Source: Pseudomonas sp. FP2335
GTDB taxonomy: Bacteria; Pseudomonadota; Gammaproteobacteria; Pseudomonadales; Pseudomonadaceae
Length of the DNA: 64,000 nucleotides
Direction: 5' to 3'
NCBI RefSeq assembly: GCF_030687535.1
Contig: NZ_CP117437.1
Coordinates: 1,695,501-1,759,500 of the forward strand
Shown: positions 22,682-34,899 of the stretch, one piece after another
Numbering within the stretch: the stretch's first letter is position 1
Layout: the number at the start of each line of letters is the position of its first letter
Translations under genes and position numbers: made by a program
Notes under the pieces: model-generated
Told to the model about the DNA's origin: nothing
Database searches by the model: none
What the model saw: only the letters and a program-made list of their open reading frames with translations

Positions 22682-22813
22682 TGTAGAGAGCGGGCTTGCC
22701 CCGCGCTGGGCTGCGAAGCGGCCCTAAATAGATTGATGCGGTCTATCAGGCATTCCACGGTGCCTGGTTTTGGGGCTGCTTCGCAGCCCAGCGCGAGCAA
22801 GCTCGCTCGCCAC
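22682..22813. repeat. REPIN, GAGCGGGCTTGCCCCGCGCTGGG family (copy 2)
   Basis: TAGAGAGCGGGCTTGCCCCG from 22683 with the GCTGCGAAGC block is mirrored from about 22764 to 22813. The same family as the repeat at 9311. The right arm has changed to GCGCGAGCAAGCTCGCTCGC, so the outer arms no longer match perfectly. It sits between two convergent genes. Confidence 0.82.
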
Positions 22814-22864
22814 AACAAGCTCTCTGGCCACAGTGAGCGCGCCCACCACAGCCCAGCCTGTGAC

Positions 22865-23341
22865 TTATCCCAATCGAATATTCAAGCTCTGAGCATCGCC
22901 CACGCGCGCTGCGCTGACCAACTGTTGCTTGGCGCTGGCATTCAGTGGATTCAACCAGCTCACCACCGTATGGCTACGGCCCAGGCGTAACGCTTCGCAC
23001 GTCAACTGCTGCGCACTTTGCGCGCCACGTGGTTGCAGCAGCAGGATGCGCTCGCGGTTGAGGCCGGCGTCCCGCAGCCAGGCCTGGGTCAGGCTGGCGG
23101 GCGGGGCGATCAACGTCAACCAACGGGCGTCGTCCTGTTCTTCGCTGAGTTCGCGCAGGATTGGCGCCAGCAGGCTCAGGCAGCTCCCGGCCGCACCGCG
23201 CAACGACAATTCACTGAACGCCTCGGGCTCGGCGCTCCAGGGCGCCTCGACCGTTTCCTTGAGGATAGGCGCAAGGGGTTGGGCCATGAAGGCCTCGAAC
23301 AGCGACAGTTGTGTGTGTTGTGGGGTGTGCACGAGCTGCAT
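22865..23341 (-). CDS. sulA: SOS cell-division inhibitor SulA
   Basis: A 158-residue member of the SulA family, which binds FtsZ and halts division during DNA damage. The conserved RecA/SulA-like core is visible as LTLIAPPASLTQAWLRDAGLNRERILLLQP and SHTVVSWLNPLNASAKQQL. It begins 13 bases after the lexA stop on the same strand, so it is co-transcribed with lexA from the two LexA boxes upstream; no separate LexA box is seen in the 13-base gap. Sequence identity to enterobacterial SulA is low in this family, but gene position supports the call. Confidence 0.9.
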   Translation of the reverse strand: MQLVHTPQHTQLSLFEAFMAQPLAPILKETVEAPWSAEPEAFSELSLRGAAGSCLSLLAPILRELSEEQDDARWLTLIAPPASLTQAWLRDAGLNRERILLLQPRGAQSAQQLTCEALRLGRSHTVVSWLNPLNASAKQQLVSAARVGDAQSLNIRLG

Positions 23342-23354
23342 GATGATGCCTCCT

Positions 23355-23963
23355 TTAGCGGCGAATGACGCCGACGCTCAAGCCTTCGATCACCAGGTCC
23401 TGATCTTTCAGGTTCACTTCAATCGGTGCGAACTCAGGGTTCTCGGCCAGGAGCCAGACCTTGCTGCCTTCGCGCTTGAAGCGTTTTACGGTGACTTCAT
23501 CGCCGATACGGGCGACGACGATCTGGCCATTACGGGCTTCGCGGGTGGTGTGGACGGCCAGCAGGTCGCCATCGAAAATGCCCACGTCCTTCATGCTCAT
23601 GCCATGGACCCGCAACAGGTAGTCGGCGCGAGGATGGAAGAAGGTCGGGTTGATGTTGCAGGATTCCTCGACATGCTGCTGTGCCAGGATCGGCGCACCG
23701 GCGGCGACGCGGCCGATGATCGGCAGTGTCGATTCGTCGGCCTTGGCTTCGAAGCCAGGGATGCGAATGCCGCGTGAAGCCCCCGGGGTCATCTCGATCG
23801 CGCCTTTGCGGGCGAGGGCCTTGAGGTGTTCCTCGGCGGCGTTGGGGGACTTGAACCCCAGTTCCAGCGCAATTTCCGCTCGTGTCGGCGGGTAGCCGTT
23901 GTCATCGAGGCAGCGCTTGATAAAAGCCAGAATCTCAGCTTGGCGTGGCGTCAGTTTTAGCAT
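23355..23963 (-). CDS. lexA: SOS repressor LexA
   Basis: Repressor-protease controlling the SOS regulon; 202 residues. The N-terminal winged helix ([34 protein letters not shown]) is joined to a S24-type protease domain. The self-cleavage site is Ala88-Gly89 (RVAAGAP), with catalytic Ser123 (HGMSMKDVG) and Lys160 (DEVTVKRF). The ATG at 23963 is 10 bases from the first of two LexA boxes, so the gene represses itself. It is the first gene of the lexA-sulA operon and is divergent from psrA. Confidence 0.98.
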   Translation of the reverse strand: MLKLTPRQAEILAFIKRCLDDNGYPPTRAEIALELGFKSPNAAEEHLKALARKGAIEMTPGASRGIRIPGFEAKADESTLPIIGRVAAGAPILAQQHVEESCNINPTFFHPRADYLLRVHGMSMKDVGIFDGDLLAVHTTREARNGQIVVARIGDEVTVKRFKREGSKVWLLAENPEFAPIEVNLKDQDLVIEGLSVGVIRR

Positions 23964-23973
23964 GTTGATCGCT

Positions 23974-23989
23974 CTGTCTTTTTATACAG
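23974..23989 (-). promoter_or_regulatory. LexA box 1 (SOS operator)
   Basis: Read on the minus strand CTGTATAAAAAGACAG fits the CTG-N10-CAG LexA operator. It lies 10 bases upstream of the lexA ATG. Confidence 0.88.
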
Positions 23990-23992
23990 TGA

Positions 23993-24008
23993 CTGGGATT
24001 ATATACAG
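23993..24008 (-). promoter_or_regulatory. LexA box 2 (SOS operator)
   Basis: CTGTATATAATCCCAG on the minus strand is a second CTG-N10-CAG site, 3 bases from the first. It also contains TATAAT, so it probably covers the -10 of the lexA promoter. Confidence 0.86.
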
Positions 24009-24156
24009 TGAACTGCGCTTGGCAATCATCCTTTTCTGTCGCTCCGCTGGACGGTCATTCGTCACTCCTCCTACAAGCCGGAGATAGCGCTGCCTACAGA
24101 CCAGGAAGGATGTGATTAAATAGATGACTGACCGGCCGGAAAACGGACCCTCAGGG

Positions 24157-24185
24157 TTGACAAGACACACCCTGAAACGTATGTT
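24157..24185 (+). promoter_or_regulatory. psrA promoter
   Basis: A perfect -35 (TTGACA, 24157-24162) and a -10 (TATGTT, 24180-24185) are 17 bases apart. The -10 lies inside the operator described next, which fits repression by PsrA itself. Confidence 0.7.
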
Positions 24186-24200
24186 TCAAACAAGTGTTTG
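24174..24200 (+). promoter_or_regulatory. Double PsrA operator
   Basis: Two adjoining sites of the PsrA form [G/C]AAAC-N4-GTTT[G/C]: GAAACGTATGTTTC at 24174-24187 and CAAACAAGTGTTTG at 24187-24200, sharing one base. PsrA of P. aeruginosa is known to bind such motifs in its own promoter. The pair covers the -10 region, 16 bases before the psrA ATG. Confidence 0.82.
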
Positions 24201-24215
24201 TCAGGCGGAGTAGTC

Positions 24216-24923
24216 ATGGCCCAGTCGGAAACCGTTGAACGCATTCTCGATGCTGCCGAGCAGTTGTTCGCGGAAAAAGGATTTGCTGAAACTTCATTGC
24301 GGCTGATCACCAGTAAGGCCGGGGTCAACCTCGCTGCAGTGAACTACCATTTCGGCTCGAAAAAAGCCCTGATCCAGGCCGTATTCTCGCGCTTCCTGGG
24401 GCCATTCTGCGCCAGCCTCGACCGTGAGCTGGAACGCCGCCAGACCAAGCCTGACAACAAGCCAAGCCTGGAAGACCTGCTGGAGATCCTCGTCGAGCAA
24501 GCGCTGGTGGTGCAGCCGCGCAGCGGCAACGACCTGTCGATCTTCATGCGCTTGCTGGGCCTTGCGTTCAGCCAGAGCCAGGGCCACCTGCGGCGGTATC
24601 TGGAAGACATGTACGGCAAGGTATTCCGTCGTTATATGTTGCTGGTCAACGAAGCCGCCCCGCGCATCCCGCCGATCGAACTGTTCTGGCGTGTGCACTT
24701 CATGCTCGGCGCCGCAGCATTCAGCATGTCCGGGATCAAGGCGCTGCGGGCGATTGCCGAGACCGATTTTGGCGTAAATACCTCCATCGAGCAGGTCATG
24801 CGCCTGATGGTGCCATTCCTCGCCGCCGGCATGCGTGCCGAAACCGGCGTGACCGACCAGGCCATGGCTGCCGCGCAATTGCGCCCGCGCAGCAAATCCA
24901 CCCCGGCTGTCGCCAAGGTTTGA
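24216..24923 (+). CDS. psrA: TetR-family regulator PsrA
   Basis: A 235-residue TetR repressor. The HTH domain covers residues 5-50 (ERILDAAEQLFAEKGFAETS ... VNYHFGSKKALIQAVF). In P. aeruginosa PsrA senses long-chain fatty acids, represses itself and the fadBA operon, and activates rpoS. Here fadBA lies 7 kb upstream and the rssB-rssC stress switch 25 kb downstream. GGCGGAG precedes ATG 24216. Identification rests on position (lexA-psrA-nagZ order), HTH type, and the double operator in front of the gene. Confidence 0.94.
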   Translation: MAQSETVERILDAAEQLFAEKGFAETSLRLITSKAGVNLAAVNYHFGSKKALIQAVFSRFLGPFCASLDRELERRQTKPDNKPSLEDLLEILVEQALVVQPRSGNDLSIFMRLLGLAFSQSQGHLRRYLEDMYGKVFRRYMLLVNEAAPRIPPIELFWRVHFMLGAAAFSMSGIKALRAIAETDFGVNTSIEQVMRLMVPFLAAGMRAETGVTDQAMAAAQLRPRSKSTPAVAKV

Positions 24924-24994
24924 CCGTTCCGGGTGTGCGCGGCCGCTTGCATCCGCTAAGCTAGCCGCCCATGCCGAATTCAGCTATCTACTCG

Positions 24995-25045
24995 CAACCC
25001 GTTGTGTTCACCATGCCAATCGCATCGGGTGAGGGCAACGGGTTG
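24995..25045 (+). promoter_or_regulatory. Inverted repeat before nagZ
   Basis: CAACCCGTTG (24995-25004) and CAACGGGTTG (25036-25045) are perfect 10-base complements separated by 31 bases, ending 23 bases before the nagZ ATG. Without a T run it is not a normal terminator; it could be an operator pair or a hairpin in the nagZ leader. Confidence 0.5.
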
Positions 25046-25068
25046 TGTGCGTTATTTAAGGAAGGTTT

Positions 25069-26079
25069 ATGACTGCTGCCCTGCAAGGTTCTTTGATGGT
25101 CGACGTTGCCGGTACCTGGCTGACGGCCGAGGATCGCCACCTGTTGCGCCAGCCTGAAGTGGGCGGCCTGATCATTTTTGCGCGCAACATCGAGCATCCG
25201 CGCCAGGTACGCGAATTGAGCGCGGCGATTCGTGCGGTGCGCCCGGACCTGCTGCTGGCGGTCGACCAGGAAGGCGGTCGCGTGCAGCGTCTGCGCCAGG
25301 GTTTCGTACGCCTGCCGGCCATGCGTGCGCTGGCGGACAACCCCAACGCCGAATACCTGGCCGAGCAGTGCGGCTGGATCATGGCCACTGAAGTGCTGGC
25401 CGTGGGCCTCGACCTCAGCTTCGCTCCGGTGCTGGACCTGGATTACCAGCGGAGCGCCGTGGTCGGCACCCGTTCTTTTGAAGGCGACCCCGAGCGCGCC
25501 GCCGTGCTTGCCGGGGCTTTTATCCGTGGCATGAATAGCGCCGGTATGGCCGCCACCGGTAAACATTTCCCAGGGCACGGTTGGGCTGAGGCCGATTCCC
25601 ACGTTGCCATTCCCAATGACGAGCGCAGCCTGGAACAGATTCGCGCCAATGACTTGGTGCCTTTCGCACGCCTGAGTCAGCAGTTGGCGGCAGTCATGCC
25701 GGCCCACGTGATCTACCCGCAAGTCGATGCCCAGCCCGCAGGGTTTTCGCGGCGCTGGTTGCAAGACATCCTGCGCGGCGAGTTGCAATTTGATGGGGTG
25801 ATTTTCAGCGATGACCTGTCCATGGCCGGTGCCCATGTGGTCGGCGATGCGGCCAGTCGGATCGAGGCGGCGCTGACGGCGGGTTGCGACATGGGGCTGG
25901 TGTGTAACGATCGCGCGGCGGCGGAGTTGGCACTGACTGCTGCCCAGCGGATGAAAGTGACGCCGTCGGCCCGCATCGCGCGGATGCGCGGGCAGGCGAT
26001 TGCTTCGACAGATTACAAGCAAGACCCGCGCTGGTTGGTGGCGCTGACTGCGTTGCGGGATGCGCAGTTGATCGGCTGA
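25069..26079 (+). CDS. nagZ: Beta-N-acetylhexosaminidase NagZ
   Basis: Cytoplasmic GH3 enzyme removing GlcNAc from 1,6-anhydro-muropeptides in cell-wall recycling; its product feeds AmpR-type beta-lactamase control. At 336 residues it matches the family. Visible are SLMVDVAGTWLTAEDRHLLR, the substrate part AVDQEGGRVQRLR, the His-containing loop KHFPGHG...DSHVAIP with the mobile catalytic His, and the nucleophile Asp region FSDDLSMAGA. AAGGAAGG lies before ATG 25069. Confidence 0.96.
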   Translation: MTAALQGSLMVDVAGTWLTAEDRHLLRQPEVGGLIIFARNIEHPRQVRELSAAIRAVRPDLLLAVDQEGGRVQRLRQGFVRLPAMRALADNPNAEYLAEQCGWIMATEVLAVGLDLSFAPVLDLDYQRSAVVGTRSFEGDPERAAVLAGAFIRGMNSAGMAATGKHFPGHGWAEADSHVAIPNDERSLEQIRANDLVPFARLSQQLAAVMPAHVIYPQVDAQPAGFSRRWLQDILRGELQFDGVIFSDDLSMAGAHVVGDAASRIEAALTAGCDMGLVCNDRAAAELALTAAQRMKVTPSARIARMRGQAIASTDYKQDPRWLVALTALRDAQLIG

Positions 26080-26092
26080 ATACCGTGGTGCG

Positions 26093-26183
26093 GCCATCGC
26101 AGGCAAGCCAGCTCCCACATTCGACCGAGTGCCTGTTTTGGAAGGTGCTCAACCTGTGGGAGCGGGCTTGCCCGCGATAGCGA
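26093..26183. repeat. REPIN, GTGGGAGC family (copy 4, reversed order)
   Basis: Here the complement unit comes first (ATCGCAGGCAAGCCAGCTCC, 26095) and the direct unit second (CTGTGGGAGCGGGCTTGCCC, 26154). The two arms therefore point away from each other compared with copies 1-3. It lies between convergent nagZ and the helicase gene. Confidence 0.82.
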
Positions 26184-26191
26184 TCTACAGC

Positions 26192-28882
26192 TCAGCGCTT
26201 ATCTTGCTTATTCGGCAACGGCGCAAACAACGCCTCAATATCCTCGTTCCCCAACTGCCAATCCCCCGTCGTGCGGCCATCCAGCACGCCGGCCGCCAGG
26301 TCGGACTTTTCCTTTTGCAGATGTTGGATTTTCTCCTCCACTGTGCCCCGTGCAATCATTTTGTAAACGAACACCGGCTTCTCCTGGCCAATGCGATACG
26401 CACGGTCGGTGGCCTGGTTTTCCGTGGCCGGGTTCCACCACGGGTCGTAATGGATCACCGTGTCGGCTTCGGTGAGGTTCAACCCCACGCCACCGGCCTT
26501 GAGGCTGATCAGGAAAATCTGCAGCTTGCCGCTTTGGAAGTCCCTCACCGGCGTGCGCCGATCCCGGGTCTGGCCGGTCAGCAGGGCGTAGGCGATGTCG
26601 CGTTTCTTCAACTCGACTTCGATCAGGCTGAGCATCGAGGTGAACTGCGAAAACAACAGGATCCGTCGCCCTTCGGCAAACAGTTCTTCGAGCATTTCCA
26701 GCAGGCTGTCGAGCTTGCCTGAGCTGCTGCCGCGGGCGGGCAGGGCGGCGTCGTTGACCAGGCGCAGGTCGCAGCAGACCTGGCGCAACTTCAGCAGCGC
26801 TTCAAGAATGATGATCTGGCTACGCGCCACGCCCTTGCGGGTGATTTCATCGCGCACTTTCTTGTCCATGGCCAGGCGCATGGTTTCGTACACGTCGCGC
26901 TGGGCTTCGTTGAGATCGACCCAGTGGATGATCTCGGTCTTGGGCGGCAACTCCGTCGCCACTTGTTCTTTGGTGCGGCGCAGCAAGAAGGGTTTGATCC
27001 GACCGTTAAGGTGCTGCAATCGCACCTCGCTGGCGCGCTTTTCGATCGGCACGCGGTAATCACGGTTGAAGCTTTTCACGTCACCCAGCCAGCCCGGCAG
27101 CAGGAAGTGGAACAGCGACCACAGCTCGCCCAGGTGGTTTTCCAGTGGCGTACCGCTCAGGCACAGGCGCTGCCGTGCGTTCAGCTCACGCGCCGCCTGG
27201 GCGGCCTTGCTGTTGGGGTTCTTGATGTATTGGGCTTCATCGAGGATCAGCACGTGCAAGGGCTGGGCGGCAAGCACTTCGATGTCTTTGGGGAGCAGGG
27301 CATAGGTGGTCAGCAGCAGGTCATAGTCCTGCAAGCTGGCGAAATGTTTCTTACGCCCGGCACCGTAAAGTGCCAGAACTTTGAGTTGCGGGGTGAAGTG
27401 CGCAGCCTCATCGAGCCAGTTGGGAATCAGGCTGGTGGGCATCACCACCATGCAGGGCCGATCCAGGCGCCCGGCAGCTTTCTCGGTGAGAATATGCGCA
27501 AGGGTTTGCAGGGTTTTGCCCAGGCCCATGTCGTCCGCAAGAATGCCGCCGACATCGAGCTGACGCAGCGACTGCATCCAGCTCAAGCCTTCCAGTTGAT
27601 ACGGGCGCAAGGTCGCGTTCAGCCCGTCTGGCGCCACACAGCTGAAATCCTTGATGTCCCGCAGGCGCTGGGCGAAGTTGCGGATCTTCTCGCCGCCCTC
27701 CCATTGCAGCGGCAGGTCTTCCAGCGGGTTCAAGCGGATTGCATCCGCCTTTGCCAGGCGCAACGTTGTGGTGCCGGGTTCCTGTAGGTAAAACTCCCCG
27801 AGGGTTGCCAGCACCGGTTTCAAGCGGCCGTAGGGCAGCGCCACTTGCAGCGGGCCGTGGCCGTTGGGCAGGCCGGGGATGTTCACCAGGATCAGCTCAT
27901 CGTCGCGGCGTCGCGCAAGTTTCTCCGGGTTGAGGATCTCGGTGTGGGAGCGCATCAGGTTCAACAAGATCGGCAGCAAGCTCAGGCGTTCGCCGTTGAC
28001 GATAATTCCCAGTTCCAGGTCGAACCAGTCGCGCTCCGGCCCTTCATCGACGGTGGCGTACCAATCGTCGACGGCGCTCAGGTCAAAGCCGAAATCCTCG
28101 TCGATCTGCAACTCCCAGCCCTCGGCGCGCAAGGTGGGCGACGCATTGAGGGTGAAGTTCAGCCAGGCACTGTCATTGACCATCTCGAACAGCTCACCGG
28201 CACTTTCCGGCAAGGCTTTGCTCTGGCGGGTTGCGATCTTGAAACCCAACAGGCGCAGTTGCTCGCGATACGGTTGCTCCAGCTCCGGATGCCGCTTGAT
28301 CCGCAGGCTCTGGGTGTCCTGACGGACGATGATGTCGGCGTTCTTCTGCCCGCTGACATAGTTGCCCAGGTAGTTGAACGACAGTGCCGCGCGGTGCTGG
28401 ATATAGCGCTGCATCTTGCCATTGCGCGGTTCAAAGGCGCTGAACTCGACGCTGGCCAGCCACAGGCGCGGCACCGGCAGCACATCCTCCATGAGCACTT
28501 GCGGCAATACCACGCGGTTATCCAGCACGGCCTGGAGTTTTTCCAGCAGCTCGGCATCCTGGGCAGCTGCGGGGTAGTCCAGGGTTTCCTGGACCTTGAG
28601 CAGCACTGCTGCGATGTGTTTGCAGTTGGTGTGCACCGGGCAGGTACAGCGGCTGTCGACGAGGATCAGCGTGCCCTTGGCCGACTCGCGCAACGAGATG
28701 GTCTGCCGGTAGACGTTGCCGCCCGAACCCAAGCAACTGGCGATGATGGTGCTGTCGCCGGACTCGACGATGCGCACGCGATTCTCCAGGGCATAACGCC
28801 GCCCGCGCTCCAGGCTCTGCTCTTTAAAGCGATTGGCCCATGACGGAGCCAGGGGTTTGGTCAATTGCGACGTCAGGGGCAT
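26192..28882 (-). CDS. SNF2/RapA-type DEAD helicase with SWIM zinc finger
   Basis: A large (896 residues) SF2 ATPase of the SNF2 family. The N-terminal SWIM finger CxC-x5-CxH is clear (C79, C81, C87, H89 in SRCTCPVHTNCKHIAAVLL). The ATPase core has Walker A ADDMGLGKTLQTLAH, DEAQ box LHVLILDEAQYIKN, motif III LSGTPLENHLGELWSLF and the C-terminal motif VI-like TDRAYRIGQEKPVFVYK. Such proteins move along DNA and are thought to remodel protein-DNA complexes. It is followed 9 bases upstream on the minus strand by csiV's stop, so the three genes mfd-csiV-helicase run head to tail and could be one transcript. Confidence 0.93.
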   Translation of the reverse strand: MPLTSQLTKPLAPSWANRFKEQSLERGRRYALENRVRIVESGDSTIIASCLGSGGNVYRQTISLRESAKGTLILVDSRCTCPVHTNCKHIAAVLLKVQETLDYPAAAQDAELLEKLQAVLDNRVVLPQVLMEDVLPVPRLWLASVEFSAFEPRNGKMQRYIQHRAALSFNYLGNYVSGQKNADIIVRQDTQSLRIKRHPELEQPYREQLRLLGFKIATRQSKALPESAGELFEMVNDSAWLNFTLNASPTLRAEGWELQIDEDFGFDLSAVDDWYATVDEGPERDWFDLELGIIVNGERLSLLPILLNLMRSHTEILNPEKLARRRDDELILVNIPGLPNGHGPLQVALPYGRLKPVLATLGEFYLQEPGTTTLRLAKADAIRLNPLEDLPLQWEGGEKIRNFAQRLRDIKDFSCVAPDGLNATLRPYQLEGLSWMQSLRQLDVGGILADDMGLGKTLQTLAHILTEKAAGRLDRPCMVVMPTSLIPNWLDEAAHFTPQLKVLALYGAGRKKHFASLQDYDLLLTTYALLPKDIEVLAAQPLHVLILDEAQYIKNPNSKAAQAARELNARQRLCLSGTPLENHLGELWSLFHFLLPGWLGDVKSFNRDYRVPIEKRASEVRLQHLNGRIKPFLLRRTKEQVATELPPKTEIIHWVDLNEAQRDVYETMRLAMDKKVRDEITRKGVARSQIIILEALLKLRQVCCDLRLVNDAALPARGSSSGKLDSLLEMLEELFAEGRRILLFSQFTSMLSLIEVELKKRDIAYALLTGQTRDRRTPVRDFQSGKLQIFLISLKAGGVGLNLTEADTVIHYDPWWNPATENQATDRAYRIGQEKPVFVYKMIARGTVEEKIQHLQKEKSDLAAGVLDGRTTGDWQLGNEDIEALFAPLPNKQDKR

Positions 28883-28891
28883 GGCGCTGGA

Positions 28892-29461
28892 TCAGTCCTG
28901 AATGTCAGGCGGTGGTGCGCTGGGTGGCTTGGCGGTCAGCGAAGTGATCTTGATCAGCAAGGCCAGGTGGCCGCCGTCCAGGTAGTTGAGCTGGTTGTTC
29001 TTGGTGCGCACGTCGGTCTGGCTCAGATGTTCGCTGGCGATCACGCTGCCGTTGCTGTCGAACCTGTTGAGCCAGAAGTCGGCGTCGATGTCGGTGAAAC
29101 GGCCCAATTGCAGGTTCAGTACACCTTCGATGGGGAACTGGCCGAACTGTTCCTGGCCGTCGGTGATCGCGACCTTTACCGGTTGCTCGCCGAGGTTTTG
29201 CTCCCAGGCCTTGTGCACCAGCACGGTGTAGCTGTTGTCGGCGCGCAGCTTGTCGACAATATTGCTCAGGCGTGGCGGGCTCATTTTATCGGCGTTCAGA
29301 TGCATCGCCCCGGCATCCCAGTTTTCCGGCGCGGCGCGGCTGTTGAGCGGCGGCTCCGCATTCTGGCGCACCAGGATCATTTCCACCTGGTACGGGCTGT
29401 CGGCGAACGCCGACGGGGCCACGACCAGCAACAGCAGGCTCAGGGTGCGGAACAGGCGCAT
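28892..29461 (-). CDS. CsiV-family peptidoglycan-binding protein
   Basis: A 189-residue exported protein with signal peptide (MRLFRTLSLLLLVVAPSAFA). The start is ATG 29461: AAGGA lies 7 bases before it, made by the end of mfd. The body begins SPYQVEMILVRQNAE and matches the CsiV (DUF2803) family, whose Shewanella member is needed for cell shape and peptidoglycan integrity. The C-terminus is proline-rich (PPSAPPPDIQD). It lies 12 bases after the mfd stop and 9 before the helicase gene, an operon-like spacing. Function in Pseudomonas is inferred only from family. Confidence 0.85.
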   Translation of the reverse strand: MRLFRTLSLLLLVVAPSAFADSPYQVEMILVRQNAEPPLNSRAAPENWDAGAMHLNADKMSPPRLSNIVDKLRADNSYTVLVHKAWEQNLGEQPVKVAITDGQEQFGQFPIEGVLNLQLGRFTDIDADFWLNRFDSNGSVIASEHLSQTDVRTKNNQLNYLDGGHLALLIKITSLTAKPPSAPPPDIQD

Positions 29462-29472
29462 GACGGCGTCCT

Positions 29473-32922
<3,450 letters not shown>

Positions 32923-33277
32923 GGAAGGTTGAGCTCCAAGCGTTGCGACAAAGTCGGTAATTGTAACGGGGCAAGGCGCCGTCTGTCAGTTGCTGACTGC
33001 GCCTATTACGGTTTGTAGGAAATGTAGTGGCTAAGACAAACAATGGCGGGTTTTGACTCAATATGTAGTGCCAAAACTGCTCAGGTTTTCGGAGGGTTAC
33101 GGACAAGTCGCGTGCCGCGCTCAACTGATGGCCTTCTGAAACCCGCGTGTTTACTGGGCTCCAGCGCGGTGCCTGTTTTTCGCAAGCACTTTTTGTTGGG
33201 TTGCGCGCATTGCTCCGAGGGCGGTCGGGCGGCATAATGTAGCCCCTTTTTTCTGCCCCTACATGTGGAAGGTTCCC
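32923..33277. promoter_or_regulatory. Divergent promoter region between mfd and gap
   Basis: A 355-base region with no gene. For gap a fitting promoter is TTGCTC at 33210-33215 and CATAAT at 33233-33238, exactly 17 bases apart, 40 bases before the start codon. No clear promoter for mfd was found. A low-GC patch lies at about 33010-33070. Confidence 0.5.
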
Positions 33278-34726
33278 GTGACTCAGAAGCCCGACCAGTG
33301 TCTTGGTGAATGGATCGACCGTGAAGCACTCGCAGAAGCGATGATTCCGCTTATCGGCCAGCTGTACCGCAATAACAATGTGGTGAGCTCGATCTATGGC
33401 CGCAGCCTGATCAACCAGTCTGTCATCGCGATTCTCAAAGCTCACCGCTTTGCGCGCCATCGCTCCGCCGACGACAGCGAACTCTCCGTCCACGAAACAT
33501 TCCCGCTGCTTAAGGCCATGAGCGAGCTCAAGCTCGGCGCGGCTTCGGTAGACCTGGGCAAGCTGGCCTACAAATTCCGCAAGGAAGGCGCCGGGCGTAC
33601 CGCCGAGCAGTTCGTGCGTGAAGAATTGGCCGATGTGGTGGGTCAGCAAAACGCCGCTGCCCGCAAAGGCACCGACGTTGTGCTGTACGGCTTCGGTCGT
33701 ATCGGCCGCCTGCTGGCGCGCATCCTGATCGAAAAAACCGGTGGCGGCGACGGCCTGCGCCTGCGTGCCATCGTGGTGCGTAAAGGCGCCGACAACGACC
33801 TGACCAAGCGCGCAAGCCTCTTGCGTCGTGATTCGGTGCACGGTCCGTTCAACGGCACCATCACCATCGACGAAGAAAACAACACCATCACCGCCAACGG
33901 TAACCTGATCCAGGTGATCTACGCGAAGAACCCGACTGAGGTGGACTACACCCAGTACGGCATCAAAGACGCGCTGCTGGTGGACAACACCGGTGTGTGG
34001 CGTGACGCCGAAGGCCTGGGCCAGCACCTGGCCTGCCCGGGTATCGACCGCGTTGTCCTGACCGCTCCGGGCAAGGGCAAGCTGAAGAACATCGTTCACG
34101 GCATCAACCACGGTGAAATCACCGCTGACGACAAGATCGTGTCCGCCGCCTCCTGCACCACCAACGCCATTGTGCCGGTGCTCAAGGCGGTGAATGACAA
34201 GTTCGGCATCGTCAACGGTCACGTTGAGACAGTTCACTCGTACACCAACGACCAGAACCTGATCGACAATTTCCACAAGGGCGATCGCCGTGGCCGCAGC
34301 GCCGCGTTGAACATGGTCATCACCGAGACCGGTGCTGCCACTGCCGCCGCCAAGGCCCTGCCTGAACTGGCCGGCAAGCTGACCGGTAACGCGATCCGCG
34401 TTCCGACGCCTAACGTGTCGATGGCTATTCTCAACCTGAACCTTGAGAAAGCCGCTACCCGCGAAGAGATGAACGAGTACCTGCGCTTCATGGCGCTGCA
34501 CTCCGATCTGCATAAGCAAATCGACTTCGTCAATTCCCAGGAAGTGGTCTCCACCGACTTCGTTGGCTCGCGCCACGCCGGTGTGGTGGACGCTGAAGCG
34601 ACCATCACCCAGGACAACCGTGTTGTCCTGTACGTGTGGTACGACAACGAGTTCGGCTACAGCTGCCAGGTGGTTCGCGTGATGGAAGACATGGCCGGGG
34701 TCAACCCGCCTGCGTTCCCGCGCTAA
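33278..34726 (+). CDS. gap: Glyceraldehyde-3-phosphate dehydrogenase (long Pseudomonas type)
   Basis: Oxidises or regenerates glyceraldehyde 3-phosphate; this long form (482 residues) has about 110 extra N-terminal residues before the NAD fold VVLYGFGRIGRLLARIL. The catalytic Cys is in SAASCTTNAIVP, with the NAD/phosphate part RAALNMVITETGAAT and the C-terminal VWYDNEFGYSCQVVRVM. The start is taken as GTG 33278 because GGAAGG lies 5 bases before it; an in-frame ATG 15 bases upstream (33263) has no ribosome site. Family members of this type are often gluconeogenic in pseudomonads. It ends at a strong terminator. Confidence 0.94.
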   Translation: MTQKPDQCLGEWIDREALAEAMIPLIGQLYRNNNVVSSIYGRSLINQSVIAILKAHRFARHRSADDSELSVHETFPLLKAMSELKLGAASVDLGKLAYKFRKEGAGRTAEQFVREELADVVGQQNAAARKGTDVVLYGFGRIGRLLARILIEKTGGGDGLRLRAIVVRKGADNDLTKRASLLRRDSVHGPFNGTITIDEENNTITANGNLIQVIYAKNPTEVDYTQYGIKDALLVDNTGVWRDAEGLGQHLACPGIDRVVLTAPGKGKLKNIVHGINHGEITADDKIVSAASCTTNAIVPVLKAVNDKFGIVNGHVETVHSYTNDQNLIDNFHKGDRRGRSAALNMVITETGAATAAAKALPELAGKLTGNAIRVPTPNVSMAILNLNLEKAATREEMNEYLRFMALHSDLHKQIDFVNSQEVVSTDFVGSRHAGVVDAEATITQDNRVVLYVWYDNEFGYSCQVVRVMEDMAGVNPPAFPR

Positions 34727-34742
34727 GCATCAGCGCTGAATG

Positions 34743-34772
34743 AAAAAGCCCCGACTGGTTCGGGGCTTTTTT
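34743..34772. terminator. Terminator after gap
   Basis: AAAAAGCCCCGA, short loop, TCGGGGCTTTTTT. The stem is GC-rich and perfect, 17 bases after the gap stop, and can serve both strands. Confidence 0.88.
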
Positions 34773-34805
34773 GTGGCTGAGGGGTTTGTGTTGGTTGTGA
34801 GTGCC

Positions 34806-34876
34806 TCATCGCGGACAAGCCCGCTCCCACATTTGGAATGCAACCCCCTGTGGGAGCGGGCTTGCCCGCGAAGGCG
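34806..34876. repeat. REPIN, GTGGGAGC family (copy 5, reversed order)
   Basis: CGCGGACAAGCCCGCTCCCA near 34810 followed by CTGTGGGAGCGGGCTTGCCC at 34848. Order as in the copy at 26093. The loop between the arms is short, about 16 bases. Confidence 0.85.
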
Positions 34877-34899
34877 TCAGCTCAGTCAACCGATCAGTT

